This document shows, in pieces, positions 24,750 to 31,774 of a stretch of DNA of 40,651 nucleotides. Source of the DNA: a virus; the IMG/VR virus record IMGVR_UViG_3300046533_000621, positions 1-40,651 of that record; one strand, given 5' to 3'. The position numbers and the translations under genes are program-made. Positions within the stretch are counted from its first letter, which is position 1. Every line of letters starts with the position of its first letter. A model generated the notes under the pieces. It was not told where the DNA came from, did not search any database, and saw only the letters and a program-made list of their open reading frames with translations.

Positions 24750-25366
24750 GCGACCCGCGCCCCTGCTCTGCGCCTGAAGCCGTTGCTCGCGCCTTGCGCT
24801 GCGTCGCCTCGAAGAAGGGGCAGTACGTGCTCGGCACCGGCGACTACCGGCCTGGCTCGAGCTTCGGCCAGCTCGTCGACGAGCCGTGGACCGATCGCGG
24901 CGACGGCACGGTCGGCTCGGACTGCGCCGGCTTCGCGATCTCGTGGTGCTACAAGTTGCGCCGTCACCGGCCGGGCTACAACGTCGGACCGTGGAGCTCG
25001 TGCAGCGACGACATCAACTGCAACAGCGCGCTCGAGGACGCCCAGCACGCCAAGGACTGCTTCGCGCTCGTCGACGATCAGACGCCGCTGCCGGGTGACC
25101 TGCTGCTCTATCCGAGCTTCACGCTGGCGACCAGCGATGGTCCCAAGCAGTTCATCGGGCACGTCGCGATCGTGGTTGGCGTGTCGCGCGTCCAGGCGTG
25201 GGATGCGAGCTCGCCGCGGTGGGACCTGCTCGACGTCGCGCAATGCCACGGGCCCAACGGATTCAAACCCGGCGCGGTGGCGACGGATGGGAGCATCTGG
25301 CTACGGCACGACGTCGTGTGGCCGAAGCCGGAGCACCGGAGCCATCTGATACGGGCGTTGCCTTAG
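24746..25366 (+). CDS. Endolysin (NlpC/P60- or CHAP-like peptidase)
   Basis: A 206-residue cell-wall peptidase. Catalytic Cys60 lies in S-D-C-A-G-F-A-I-S-W at the start of a helix, and His139 in F-I-G-H-V-A-I-V-V-G, with the typical P-G-D-L-L-L-Y-P strand just before. This Cys, then PGD, then G-H-V-A order is that of papain-like NlpC/P60 and CHAP enzymes, which cut peptide bonds in peptidoglycan. There is no signal peptide, so it would need the holin. Extra cysteines (66, 86, 92, 105) are notable. It closes the late unit, and its stop overlaps the convergent gene. Confidence 0.82.
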   Translation: MSDPRPCSAPEAVARALRCVASKKGQYVLGTGDYRPGSSFGQLVDEPWTDRGDGTVGSDCAGFAISWCYKLRRHRPGYNVGPWSSCSDDINCNSALEDAQHAKDCFALVDDQTPLPGDLLLYPSFTLATSDGPKQFIGHVAIVVGVSRVQAWDASSPRWDLLDVAQCHGPNGFKPGAVATDGSIWLRHDVVWPKPEHRSHLIRALP

Positions 25367-25557
25367 CGACGGCTTCGACGTTCCTCGTCGAGCTTGTCCA
25401 GCCAGCGGCCGCGCGCTCGCTCGAGTCGCTTGAAGGCTTCGGCGCGCTCGATTGGGTCGCTCGGCGTCTGCCCCGCGGCCATGTTCCAATAGATGTACTC
25501 GAGCTCGGCGGCGGAGAGCGCCCGCCACATGGTGCGATACGGGCCGTCGTCGCTCAT
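25363..25557 (-). CDS. Small hypothetical protein, 64 aa
   Basis: Last gene of the leftward unit. The start at 25557 (ATG, overlapping the previous stop) was chosen; the longer frame upstream reads antisense through the next gene. The protein is helical (MWRALSAAELEYIYWNMAAG, then AEAFKRLERARGRWLDKLDEE) with a basic tail. Its stop overlaps the endolysin stop by 4 bases on the opposite strand, leaving no room for a terminator between the two converging units. Confidence 0.65.
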   Translation of the reverse strand: MSDDGPYRTMWRALSAAELEYIYWNMAAGQTPSDPIERAEAFKRLERARGRWLDKLDEERRSRR

Positions 25558-25850
25558 GGCCCCACCAGCTTTCGCAGCTCGTGCATGCGCTCGCGGTTTG
25601 ACACGAGCGACCCGCGACATTCGATGTCGTCGAGCGTCTCGTTGAGCGCGGCGCGGAGCCTGTGCTTGTCGACATCGTCGTCGATCGCCCGCTGGAGCAC
25701 CCGATGTGCGCTGTCTCCCACGATGGCATCGAGCCGTCGTACCTCGGCGATCAGCGCGAGCACGACGTCGGGCGTGCAGGCGTCGGCGAGCGCGGCCCAA
25801 TCGTGCGCGCGAGCAAGCTTCTCGAGGTGGTCGAGGTTGGGGGTTGTCAT
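25554..25850 (-). CDS. Hypothetical helical protein, 98 aa
   Basis: ATG at 25850. The sequence is helical throughout (DHLEKLARAHDWAALADAC, VVLALIAEVRRLDAIV, HRLRAALNETLDDIECRG). Phage genomes often carry such short leucine-rich proteins in accessory regions without known role. It is linked to its neighbours by 4-base overlaps at both ends. Confidence 0.65.
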   Translation of the reverse strand: MTTPNLDHLEKLARAHDWAALADACTPDVVLALIAEVRRLDAIVGDSAHRVLQRAIDDDVDKHRLRAALNETLDDIECRGSLVSNRERMHELRKLVGP

Positions 25851-26026
25851 GGCTGGTCCAGTTCCTTTATCAGTTCGGCATCGCACGGCTCGCACACGTC
25901 GAGGTTCTCCCAATGCTTCGGCGGCTCCATCTTCGTGTTGCCGCAGCGACTGCACCAGTTGTCCTCGCGCTTCTTCCTGCCGGTACAGAAGTCGCACCCA
26001 CATCTCACCGAGAACAGGTCACTCAT
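25847..26026 (-). CDS. Small zinc-ribbon protein, 59 aa
   Basis: It starts at ATG 26026; codons further upstream belong to the antisense of the next gene. It contains eight reasonably paired metal ligands: V-R-C-G-C-D-F-C, then W-C-S-R-C-G and V-C-E-P-C, giving one or two zinc ribbons. Such proteins usually bind nucleic acid or another protein. No catalytic residues are visible. Confidence 0.65.
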   Translation of the reverse strand: MSDLFSVRCGCDFCTGRKKREDNWCSRCGNTKMEPPKHWENLDVCEPCDAELIKELDQP

Positions 26027-26418
26027 CTCGTTCCTCTCTGCCTCTCCGTCATCACATCGGCGAGCGGGCTCGCGCACAGGGCTACCACGAGCCACTGCTG
26101 GCAGAAGGCGGACCAGACGCGGTGGTTGAACGGGGCGCCGTAGCGCTCGCATAGGTGCCACGTCAGCCAATCGCGCTCGCGCTCAAGGGCAAGCGGCGAC
26201 CGGCCGCGATGGCGATCATATCGGCGAAGTTCGTCATCGGTCCACGGTCGCTGATCGACAGGTCCGGGCTCGGCCCATCGGCCGAGGTATTCGCGCTGCC
26301 ATTCGCGCGGCTCGCTAGCCTTTATCCGTCGCTCCATCTCGCGCCATCTGCGCGCGAGATCCGGGGACACATCGAGGACACCCCCGAGCACGTTTCCCGG
26401 TTTCTCATCGTTCGCCAT
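26023..26418 (-). CDS. Hypothetical protein, 131 aa
   Basis: ATG 26418 with GGAGA 9 bases upstream. The N-terminal half is basic and helical with Trp repeats (ARRWREMERRIKAS, EWQREYLGRWAE), and the C-terminal half contains DWLTWHLCERYGAPF and a hydrophobic WSAFCQQWLVVALCAS segment. It is the first gene after the attachment-site gap, where TACAAT (complement of 26439-26444) could serve as a -10 box. No family recognised. Confidence 0.65.
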   Translation of the reverse strand: MANDEKPGNVLGGVLDVSPDLARRWREMERRIKASEPREWQREYLGRWAEPGPVDQRPWTDDELRRYDRHRGRSPLALERERDWLTWHLCERYGAPFNHRVWSAFCQQWLVVALCASPLADVMTERQRGTR

Positions 26419-26473
26419 GATTCGTTTCTCCGTCGAAGATTGTAGCTAACCGCTGCGCCGCCGTTCAGTCGTA

Positions 26474-26519
26474 GTGGTCTGCAAAACCACCATCGCGCGT
26501 TCGAATCGCGCTGGCACCT
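26474..26519 (+). other. Putative attP core: 3' half of a tRNA-Cys(GCA) gene
   Basis: The plus strand shows an intact anticodon arm (GTGGT at 26474-26478, loop CTGCAAA with anticodon GCA, ACCAC at 26486-26490), a 4-base variable region, a perfect T arm (GCGCG at 26495-26499, loop TTCGAAT, CGCGC at 26507-26511), the 3' acceptor strand TGGCACC and discriminator T at 26519, the base expected for tRNA-Cys. No matching 5' half (GGTGCCA plus D arm) precedes it, so this is not a working tRNA. A tRNA 3' half in a genome with a tyrosine integrase is the standard form of an attachment core. The surrounding gap (26419-26577) holds no gene. Confidence 0.75.
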
Positions 26520-26577
26520 CGCAGAGTTACGGCGGATCCGGCGATCGCTCGGGACACTTGGCGGACACCGACCGACG

Positions 26578-27309
26578 TCATTTCGACGCGCTTGCGATCA
26601 GCGCTTCGATCTCGGCGGGCGCCTGCCGCGGGTCCTCCTCTGACGCCTGCTGCGCCGCCTTTAGCCGCCACAGCGGGATCTCGACTTTGGGCACATCGAC
26701 CCACGCCGCGTTCGAGTCGGCTGGCGTCTTGTAGTCCGCTTTCGTCGCAATGATCGTTCCGTTCTTCTTGTAGACCCAGTGACGGCGGCACGCCGGGCAA
26801 CTGGCTCCGCTGTCCCCGCCTCCCCACATGTTGAAGTTGAGCGGGATGCCGTCGTGCTCGCACACGGCGTCGACTGAACTGGCGTGCCTGTAATACGCCC
26901 GTCCGGCCGCCGAGAAGAGATGGCCCCACAGCGCGTCTTCTCGGTCGTTGTCGAGCACCGAGACGGGGCCGCCGCCATCGCTGCCGTAGTAGACGGTGCA
27001 GCCATGCCAAACGTGCCTTAGGAACCGTGCAACGGCCAGGATGTCGACGATCGGGCCGCGCTCGTATCCGGGGCCATAGTAGCGGGCAAGCGTGCGCACG
27101 CCGACGCGAGTCGATCCTTCGGCGATCGGCTCCTCGTCTTCGTATCGAGTGCTGTTCGTGACTATCGTTAGGCACGGTCTCTCGGGCGGCGAGTGCCACA
27201 CCGCCGACGAACCGCCGAGCGAGACAGCGAGCCGAACGCCGGCTGCGCGAACAGCGCTCTCATCGAGCACGCGAGGAACATCGCAGAACATGATCGAGTC
27301 GAGGCCCAT
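26578..27309 (-). CDS. Hypothetical protein downstream of integrase, 243 aa
   Basis: The start at ATG 27309 shares one base with the integrase stop (TGATG); the longer frame upstream is antisense read-through. The protein begins MGLDSIMFCDVP, then a region with GSSAVWHS and YYGPGYERGPIVDILAVARFL. Residues about 135-195 include HDGIPLNFNMWGGG and a C-P-A-C-R-R-H pair with Cys145-like spacing that may form half a zinc site. The C-terminus is a helix. I do not recognise a family. Confidence 0.7.
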   Translation of the reverse strand: MGLDSIMFCDVPRVLDESAVRAAGVRLAVSLGGSSAVWHSPPERPCLTIVTNSTRYEDEEPIAEGSTRVGVRTLARYYGPGYERGPIVDILAVARFLRHVWHGCTVYYGSDGGGPVSVLDNDREDALWGHLFSAAGRAYYRHASSVDAVCEHDGIPLNFNMWGGGDSGASCPACRRHWVYKKNGTIIATKADYKTPADSNAAWVDVPKVEIPLWRLKAAQQASEEDPRQAPAEIEALIASASK

Positions 27310-28370
27310 CAATTCACCTCCGCTTCCGGTTGCAGCGCCGCCAGCACCGCGCTGGCCGCGCCGAGTTTCTCGTCCGCTCCGACGAAACTGTAGTGCTCGA
27401 CCATCGTGTCGGTGACGTGGCCGGTGATCGACTTGAGAACCTCGCGCGATGTCATCTGGCGCGCGAGGTTGTTGAACGTGCGGCGGAGGCCGTGGACGGT
27501 CACGCGCTCGACTCCACCAGCAAGGCAAGCGGCGCGGAGCACGCGGAGCACAGGGGAACCCCGATAGAGGCCGCCTCGCTCGGACCTAAATAGAGCACCG
27601 TTCGCTGGTGTTCCCAGGAGCGCCCACACCTCGGGCAGGATGGGAACAGTTCGAGGACGATCCGTTTTGACCGTGACGACTTCGCCGCGGCTGTTGCTTT
27701 TCGTGATCGTCGCTTCGTTGCCATCGATATCCTCCCAGGAAAGCGCGCTTGCCTCGCCCCAGCGCAGGCCCGTCGTCACCATGAGCAGCACGAGCCCGCG
27801 CCACTTCTCGGGGATGTGCGCGAACACGAGCCGGAACTGTTCGGCGGTGAGCAGGTTCGGCCGCTGCTTCGTGTAGCGGCGGACCTTCGGCGAGGCGACG
27901 CGCGCGCAGAAGTCGCGGTACGCGTAGCCTTCGTTGAGCGCATCCTTCGCCATCGTCCGCAACATCCGTAGCTCGTTGAGCACGGTGTGGCCCTGCGCGG
28001 TCCGCATCCGCTTGACGACGTAGCGCTGCACGTCCTCGGGCGTCAGCTTGTCGACGTAGATGTCGCCGAGGCCCGGGATGATGTGCCGCAGACAGAAGAC
28101 GTAACGGCGATGCGTCGACGGCTTGAGCATCGGCTTCCTACGTTCCGCCCAGGCTGCGGAGAACTCGCTCAAGAGCAGCCTGCGAGCGCTCGGAGATCCG
28201 GACGCCAGCACCGCTCGGATCTCGTCGCGCTTTGCGCGTGCGTCGGCCTTTGTTCCGTTGACCGTCGCCTTGCGATTCGTCTGTTGCCCCGTCCTCGCGT
28301 CGCGTCGCTTCACCCGGACGCGGAATAGGTTGCGGCCGATCTGCTTGATTCCCTCGTCGTCGCTCATCAT
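27309..28370 (-). CDS. int: Tyrosine recombinase integrase
   Basis: A 353-residue site-specific recombinase that would insert the phage into and excise it from the host chromosome. After a basic N-terminal arm-binding region (about 8-55) and a core-binding helical domain (about 65-155), the catalytic domain shows R203 in T-T-G-L-R-W-G-E, K235 in V-K-T-D-R-P-R, H293 and R296 in H-G-L-R-R, H318 in T-G-H-V-T-D and nucleophile Y327 in V-E-H-Y-S-F. All six expected residues are present. The start MMSDDEG at 28370 is preferred; upstream codons are the helix-turn-helix gene in another frame. The attP core lies ~0.8 kb downstream. Confidence 0.93.
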   Translation of the reverse strand: MMSDDEGIKQIGRNLFRVRVKRRDARTGQQTNRKATVNGTKADARAKRDEIRAVLASGSPSARRLLLSEFSAAWAERRKPMLKPSTHRRYVFCLRHIIPGLGDIYVDKLTPEDVQRYVVKRMRTAQGHTVLNELRMLRTMAKDALNEGYAYRDFCARVASPKVRRYTKQRPNLLTAEQFRLVFAHIPEKWRGLVLLMVTTGLRWGEASALSWEDIDGNEATITKSNSRGEVVTVKTDRPRTVPILPEVWALLGTPANGALFRSERGGLYRGSPVLRVLRAACLAGGVERVTVHGLRRTFNNLARQMTSREVLKSITGHVTDTMVEHYSFVGADEKLGAASAVLAALQPEAEVN

Positions 28371-28548
28371 GGCGAGCCTGCCTTGTCTTGAACCATCGAT
28401 CGAGCGTCTCGGTCGAGAACACGTAGCCGCCGCGGTAGCCGCGACCATCCGGAACGAGCTCGCCGGAGTACACGAGCTGGCGGATGCCGGCGCGCGAGCG
28501 GAACCCGAGGTAGTCCGCGGCGGAGGCTGTGTCAAGCAAGCGGCTCAC
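28138..28548 (-). CDS. Helix-turn-helix protein, excisionase-like, overlapping integrase
   Basis: Read from GTG 28548, this frame gives 136 residues. Residues 1-55 match a MerR/excisionase-type winged helix: LLDTASAADYLGF, then G-I-R-Q-L-V-Y-S-G-E-L-V-P, a G-Y-R-G-G-Y wing and V-F-S-T-E-T-L-D-R-W-F. Beyond residue 59 the frame runs on for 233 bases inside the integrase gene and becomes very basic and Gln/Arg-rich, as expected for out-of-phase coding. Its DNA-binding head is convincing and an Xis role directing excision is likely. The tail may be real or a consequence of the overlap. Confidence 0.7.
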   Translation of the reverse strand: MSRLLDTASAADYLGFRSRAGIRQLVYSGELVPDGRGYRGGYVFSTETLDRWFKTRQARHDERRRGNQADRPQPIPRPGEATRREDGATDESQGDGQRNKGRRTRKARRDPSGAGVRISERSQAALERVLRSLGGT

Positions 28549-28554
28549 GTCGCG

Positions 28555-28974
28555 TCACCCATCGCCGGGCTCCTTCGCGATGGCGGCATTGAACGCGTTC
28601 TGCGCCTGAAGCTGCAGTTCCTGCAGTGCCTCGTCGTCGCCGTCCGGCTTGTATGTGCGCGTCGACGTCGCCCACTCCAGCGCCGCCTCGTACACCGGCC
28701 GCATGCGCTCGACCTCGGCCTCAAGCTCGAGCACGCGCTCCAACGCATCGACTGGGCCCTTCATGCCGCGCAGCCGCTCGACCTCGTCGAGCAGCCGCGG
28801 AACGAACGCCTCGTTGAACTCGTACGCGCGATGGTAAGTCTCCTCGGGTCCCGACATGCCACCGCGCCAGTTGTCGAAGCCGCCACCGCGCCAGTTGTCG
28901 AAGCCGCGCGTGCAGACGTACAGCGGCGCATCCGCGAGCCGTGCCCTTGCCGCCTTGATCTCCTCGTCGGTCAT
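28555..28974 (-). CDS. Hypothetical protein with a duplicated segment, 139 aa
   Basis: ATG 28974, with GGGGAGA upstream inside the previous gene. Residues about 20-35 carry a tandem G-F-D-N-W-R-G-G repeat encoded by a perfect 24-bp duplication. The C-terminal half holds L-E-A-E-V-E-R-M-R-P-V-Y-E-A-A and a helix ending NAFNAAIAKE, a module also found in the 145-residue protein at 38462-38899. No function recognised. Confidence 0.68.
   Translation of the reverse strand: MTDEEIKAARARLADAPLYVCTRGFDNWRGGGFDNWRGGMSGPEETYHRAYEFNEAFVPRLLDEVERLRGMKGPVDALERVLELEAEVERMRPVYEAALEWATSTRTYKPDGDDEALQELQLQAQNAFNAAIAKEPGDG
28859..28906. repeat. Perfect tandem duplication, 2 x 24 bp
   Basis: Bases 28859-28882 and 28883-28906 are identical. 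The repeat is in frame and adds eight residues (GFDNWRGG) to the protein on the minus strand. Identity at every position, including third codon bases, points to a recent slippage event. Confidence 0.9.
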
Positions 28975-28975
28975 G

Positions 28976-29272
28976 TCAGGTCTCCCCATGCCTCGCGATT
29001 GCCTCAGCAAGCCACATCGCCTCGCACCACACGCACATGCAGTCCGGCGGGTCGTTCCACGCGAAATCAAAGAGCCGCATGCGATCCATGTCGTCCTGCG
29101 ACTCGGCGGCCCACATCTCGATCCTGACGTGGTCGGTGATCGTGGCGGGGCCGAGGGAGAGGCGGTGGCCGCAGTCGACGCAAACGAGCTTCTCGTGCGG
29201 CGCCGGCGTGAACGGGAAGCGGTTGGCGTCCAGCCCGTAGTGATCGACGTTCTCGTGCTTGCAGCGCTTCAC
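28976..29272 (-). CDS. Cys/His-rich hypothetical protein, 98 aa
   Basis: A GTG start at 29272 gives a 4-base overlap with the previous gene's stop; the upstream part of the longer frame is Arg-rich read-through. It has C-K-H-E-N near the start, V-C-V-D-C-G-H at about residues 30-36 and D-C-M-C-V-W-C-E near residue 80, consistent with one or two zinc sites. Such small proteins are common in phage accessory regions. No function recognised. Confidence 0.65.
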   Translation of the reverse strand: MKRCKHENVDHYGLDANRFPFTPAPHEKLVCVDCGHRLSLGPATITDHVRIEMWAAESQDDMDRMRLFDFAWNDPPDCMCVWCEAMWLAEAIARHGET

Positions 29273-29448
29273 TTCCGCACCTTCCGATCCCGCAGGCACG
29301 CCAGGTAGCCGGCGCGGTAGGCGGCGTCGAGGAGATCTTCGACGCGGGCAGGGCTGATGCTCCAGCCGCCAGTCAGCAGCGTGGCTTGCTCTCGCGCGTA
29401 CCGCCTCGCCTGTCGCACGACGCCGCCGGGCGCTCGCTTCTTGCTCAC
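29269..29448 (-). CDS. Small basic protein, 59 aa
   Basis: A GTG at 29448 (minus strand) to TGA at 29269 encodes 59 residues beginning VSKKRAPGG. It is basic at both ends, with a helical centre (RVEDLLDAAYRAGYLACLRD). Both its start and stop form 4-base overlaps with its neighbours, and without it there would be an unexplained gap of ~170 bases in a tightly packed unit. No family recognised. Confidence 0.6.
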   Translation of the reverse strand: MSKKRAPGGVVRQARRYAREQATLLTGGWSISPARVEDLLDAAYRAGYLACLRDRKVRK

Positions 29449-29777
29449 GACAGGTCATCGACGTTCGTGTCTGGCACGAGCAGCGACGGACATGCCTTCG
29501 TCACCTCGGCGATGGCGACCTTGAGCAACTTCACGATCTCGACAGCCTGATCGACGGTCAGCAGTACGCCGCCGAAGTCCATATCGCGCGGCTCGGCCGT
29601 GAACTGCCCGAACGAGATGCGCGCGTTTGGGTAGCTCGCGCTCGGATGGACGTTGGCGCGCACGCAGACCTGCGCAACGAACGGCCCGTGCCCGTGCCGA
29701 TTGAACCAGAGCACGGGCGAGACGTGGCCGAAGAGTTTGTCGACGAGGTCGACCTTGCGCTTGATGTCGTCGCTCAC
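29445..29777 (-). CDS. Hypothetical protein, 110 aa
   Basis: Starts with GTG at 29777, coupled to the previous stop. The middle is beta-like (GPFVAQVCVRANVHP, NARISFGQF) and the C-terminal part is a helix (VDQAVEIVKLLKVAIAEVTK). A His-rich patch (N-R-H-G-H-G) sits near residue 26. No family recognised. Confidence 0.65.
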   Translation of the reverse strand: MSDDIKRKVDLVDKLFGHVSPVLWFNRHGHGPFVAQVCVRANVHPSASYPNARISFGQFTAEPRDMDFGGVLLTVDQAVEIVKLLKVAIAEVTKACPSLLVPDTNVDDLS

Positions 29778-30163
29778 CTCCGCACCGCCTTCTGATCCTC
29801 GCCGAACGTCCGCCACTGCGCCTCGGTGAACGCGAGCACCACGCGCTCGTCGTCGATCGCGTGCAGACACCACACGTCGTCGACGATCTCGATCCGGTAG
29901 CGCTGGCCGTCGGAGAGCAGCCGCTCCGTGGAGCGGAGCGGCAGATCGATGGGATGCGCAATCACCGCGCGAACCGTGTCGACGAGGAAGCTCTGCGGCG
30001 ACGCCGACCGGACGTGCGCGACGATCGACTCGTAGATCGCCGCGGCGTCGCCCGCGTTGCCCTTGTGCGCGTAGTCGTCGAGGGCCGCGAAGGCGGCGGC
30101 GAACGTCTTGCGGATGTGCGTGGCGCGGGATTCGCCGCGGTCGGCTTGCGGGATGGGGGTCAC
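29774..30163 (-). CDS. Hypothetical protein, 129 aa
   Basis: A GTG start at 30163 with an excellent GGAGG site 4 bases upstream. The first 60 residues are helical (TFAAAFAALDDYAHKG, AIYESIVAHVRSA). The rest is beta-rich (YRIEIVDDVWCLHAI, ERVVLAFTEAQW). It looks like a compact alpha/beta domain. Function unknown. Confidence 0.68.
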   Translation of the reverse strand: MTPIPQADRGESRATHIRKTFAAAFAALDDYAHKGNAGDAAAIYESIVAHVRSASPQSFLVDTVRAVIAHPIDLPLRSTERLLSDGQRYRIEIVDDVWCLHAIDDERVVLAFTEAQWRTFGEDQKAVRR

Positions 30164-30279
30164 GATGCCTCCAAAAAGGTGCCGGCTCTGGACGACGCGG
30201 CCGGCGCGCGCGAGTCACCGCGTGTCATGGCGGCGCGTCCGAGCGACGGCGCCGCGGGATTGCGACGCGCGGCGCTCAT
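30160..30279 (-). CDS. Possible 39-aa protein between ATPase and its neighbour
   Basis: Between two better genes a frame of 39 residues (MSAARRNPAAPSLG...) begins with an ATGA overlap at 30279 and ends with a GTGA overlap at 30160. It is basic and Ala/Ser-rich with no visible domain. The exact overlaps at both ends support it, but composition is uninformative and the segment could simply be an untranslated spacer carrying the GGAGG site of the next gene. Confidence 0.45.
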   Translation of the reverse strand: MSAARRNPAAPSLGRAAMTRGDSRAPAASSRAGTFLEAS

Positions 30280-31442
30280 GCCGATGCCGCGTCCTTGGCG
30301 CCGAAGTCGGCGGGGATGTCGTCGCCGGCGAGGCCGTGGTCGAGTTCGAACCGGCGCAGGCCAGCGCTGAGCGTCGCGCTCGGAGTCTTCTCGCTAATCT
30401 CCTTGCGAGACGTCGAGCCCCAATACTTCGTCAGGATCTCGGCGCGCGTTTTCTTCTCGTCGTTGGTCTTGCCGTCGAAGCCTGCCATCGTCAGCGCGGC
30501 CTCGATCTTCTCGGCAAGGATCTCGCGACGGTCCTTCTCGCGCTTCCAGTCATCGGCGCGCGTCTCGTCGAGCCCGAATGCGGTCTTGACCGTCGTGTCA
30601 ACGGGGGCATGGTTCGACGGCGCGAGCAGTTCGACGAACGGCTTGAAGAACTCGAACGTAGGATGGTCGCAGCTTTTGCCGTTCATCCGGTCGAAGCGGT
30701 CGCCGATGATGGTCGCGGTGTTGACCATGCGAGGCGGATCGTCCCTCGTCCAGTCGCGAGACATTTCGACGAGCAACGACGGCTCGAAGCCGAACTCGGC
30801 CTCAACCTTCATCTTTACGCCCGTCTTGATTAGCTCCTTCTTGCCGCGCTCGTTAGTCTCGAAGTCGTATTCGTACCCGGCGCGGCCGCAGACGATGATG
30901 TGCAGCGGAGCGGTCAGGTACAGGTCAGGCCACGCCGACCACTTCGCCTTGATGCGGCTCCAATCCTGGAACTCCAGACGATCGGGCTCACGCCAGTTTT
31001 TCTTACGCGCCGCGGACTGAAGCTCGGCCAGATAGGCGTCGCAGACTTCACGCCAAACGTGCGTGACCGAGTCGACGACGAGAACGGAGACGCCGACCTT
31101 TATGCACTCGTTCGACGCGGCGATCAGGTCAGACAGCGAGCGACTCTTCACAACGAGCATGTCGCGGCCGGTCGCCTTGCGAACGCGAGCATCCCAGTAG
31201 TCGGAGCCGGCCTCGGTGTCGTACATCGCGATCGGCCCTTCGAGCTTGAAGTGCGCGCGCGTGCCCATGGCGAGCTCGATTGCGGTGTGCGTCTTGCCGG
31301 ACTTGGCGAAGCCAAGCAGTCCAGCCTTGAGATAGGAGCCGCCAGAGGCGGGCTTGAGCAGTGACATCGATAGACCTTTCATAGTTGAACCGAGGTCGAG
31401 TCGGCGTTTGGTTTCGCGGAGCAGAGGGAGCAGGTCGGTCAT
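30276..31442 (-). CDS. RecA-like recombination ATPase (Sak4-type)
   Basis: A P-loop ATPase of 388 residues when read from ATG 31442 (ATGA overlap). Walker A is G-F-A-K-S-G-K-T (44-51), Walker B V-S-V-L-V-V-D-S (118-125), followed by T-H-V-W. The D-T-E-A-G motif near residue 75 and H-I-I-V-C-G-R strand are shared with phage AAA_24/Sak4-like proteins that aid single-strand annealing and recombination. The C-terminal ~130 residues are helical and contain KYWGSTSRKE. Internal ATGs at codons 21 and 26 are alternative starts, the second having AAAGG 8 bases upstream. No matching exonuclease is seen nearby. Confidence 0.8.
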   Translation of the reverse strand: MTDLLPLLRETKRRLDLGSTMKGLSMSLLKPASGGSYLKAGLLGFAKSGKTHTAIELAMGTRAHFKLEGPIAMYDTEAGSDYWDARVRKATGRDMLVVKSRSLSDLIAASNECIKVGVSVLVVDSVTHVWREVCDAYLAELQSAARKKNWREPDRLEFQDWSRIKAKWSAWPDLYLTAPLHIIVCGRAGYEYDFETNERGKKELIKTGVKMKVEAEFGFEPSLLVEMSRDWTRDDPPRMVNTATIIGDRFDRMNGKSCDHPTFEFFKPFVELLAPSNHAPVDTTVKTAFGLDETRADDWKREKDRREILAEKIEAALTMAGFDGKTNDEKKTRAEILTKYWGSTSRKEISEKTPSATLSAGLRRFELDHGLAGDDIPADFGAKDAASA

Positions 31443-31774
31443 CGCGCGGCGCGGCGTCTGCGAATCGGTCGATACGGCGGGCGCTCCCGGCGATTCAGGA
31501 TCGCCGCCGCTTCCGCCCACGTGACATGCGGCGGTCGCGGCTGGTGCTCCGCGGCGCGCACCGCGAGGAAGAGTTGACACGCGAGCTCGAGCGCGCGGTC
31601 GTCGGTGTCAGGAACGAGCGCGCCGCCCATGCCGAACCTAGAGCTGGTCTTGCGCACGAGCGGGGGCGCTTTGACGGACCAGAGGCCAGCGCCGCGATCA
31701 CTGGCGTAGATGGCGCACCATTCCGCGGCTTCGGAGCGGAGGTCGTCGGTGATCTTGGTGCGCGAGAGCTTCAT
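31439..31774 (-). CDS. Hypothetical protein upstream of the ATPase, 111 aa
   Basis: ATG 31774 (ATGA overlap) is the chosen start; the longer frame upstream is Ala/Arg-rich read-through. The protein has a helical N-terminus (MKLSRTKITDDLRSEAAEW), a polar middle with GMGGALVPDTDDRALELACQLFLAVRAAE, and a basic C-terminus. It might be a partner of the recombination ATPase, with which it is translationally coupled. No family recognised. Confidence 0.65.
   Translation of the reverse strand: MKLSRTKITDDLRSEAAEWCAIYASDRGAGLWSVKAPPLVRKTSSRFGMGGALVPDTDDRALELACQLFLAVRAAEHQPRPPHVTWAEAAAILNRRERPPYRPIRRRRAAR

Noticed and set aside
25363-25366. Terminator between the converging late and leftward units
   Set aside because: The two stop codons overlap and no hairpin with T-run is visible at the junction.
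26446-26519. A complete tRNA-Cys gene
   Set aside because: Only the 3' half folds. No 5' acceptor strand complementary to TGGCACC and no D arm are found immediately upstream; GGTGCCA at about 26155 is ~300 bases away and looks like chance.
28626-29127. Long plus-strand frames over the leftward accessory genes
   Set aside because: They cross several intact coupled minus-strand genes, lack ribosome sites and are Arg/Pro-rich shadows.
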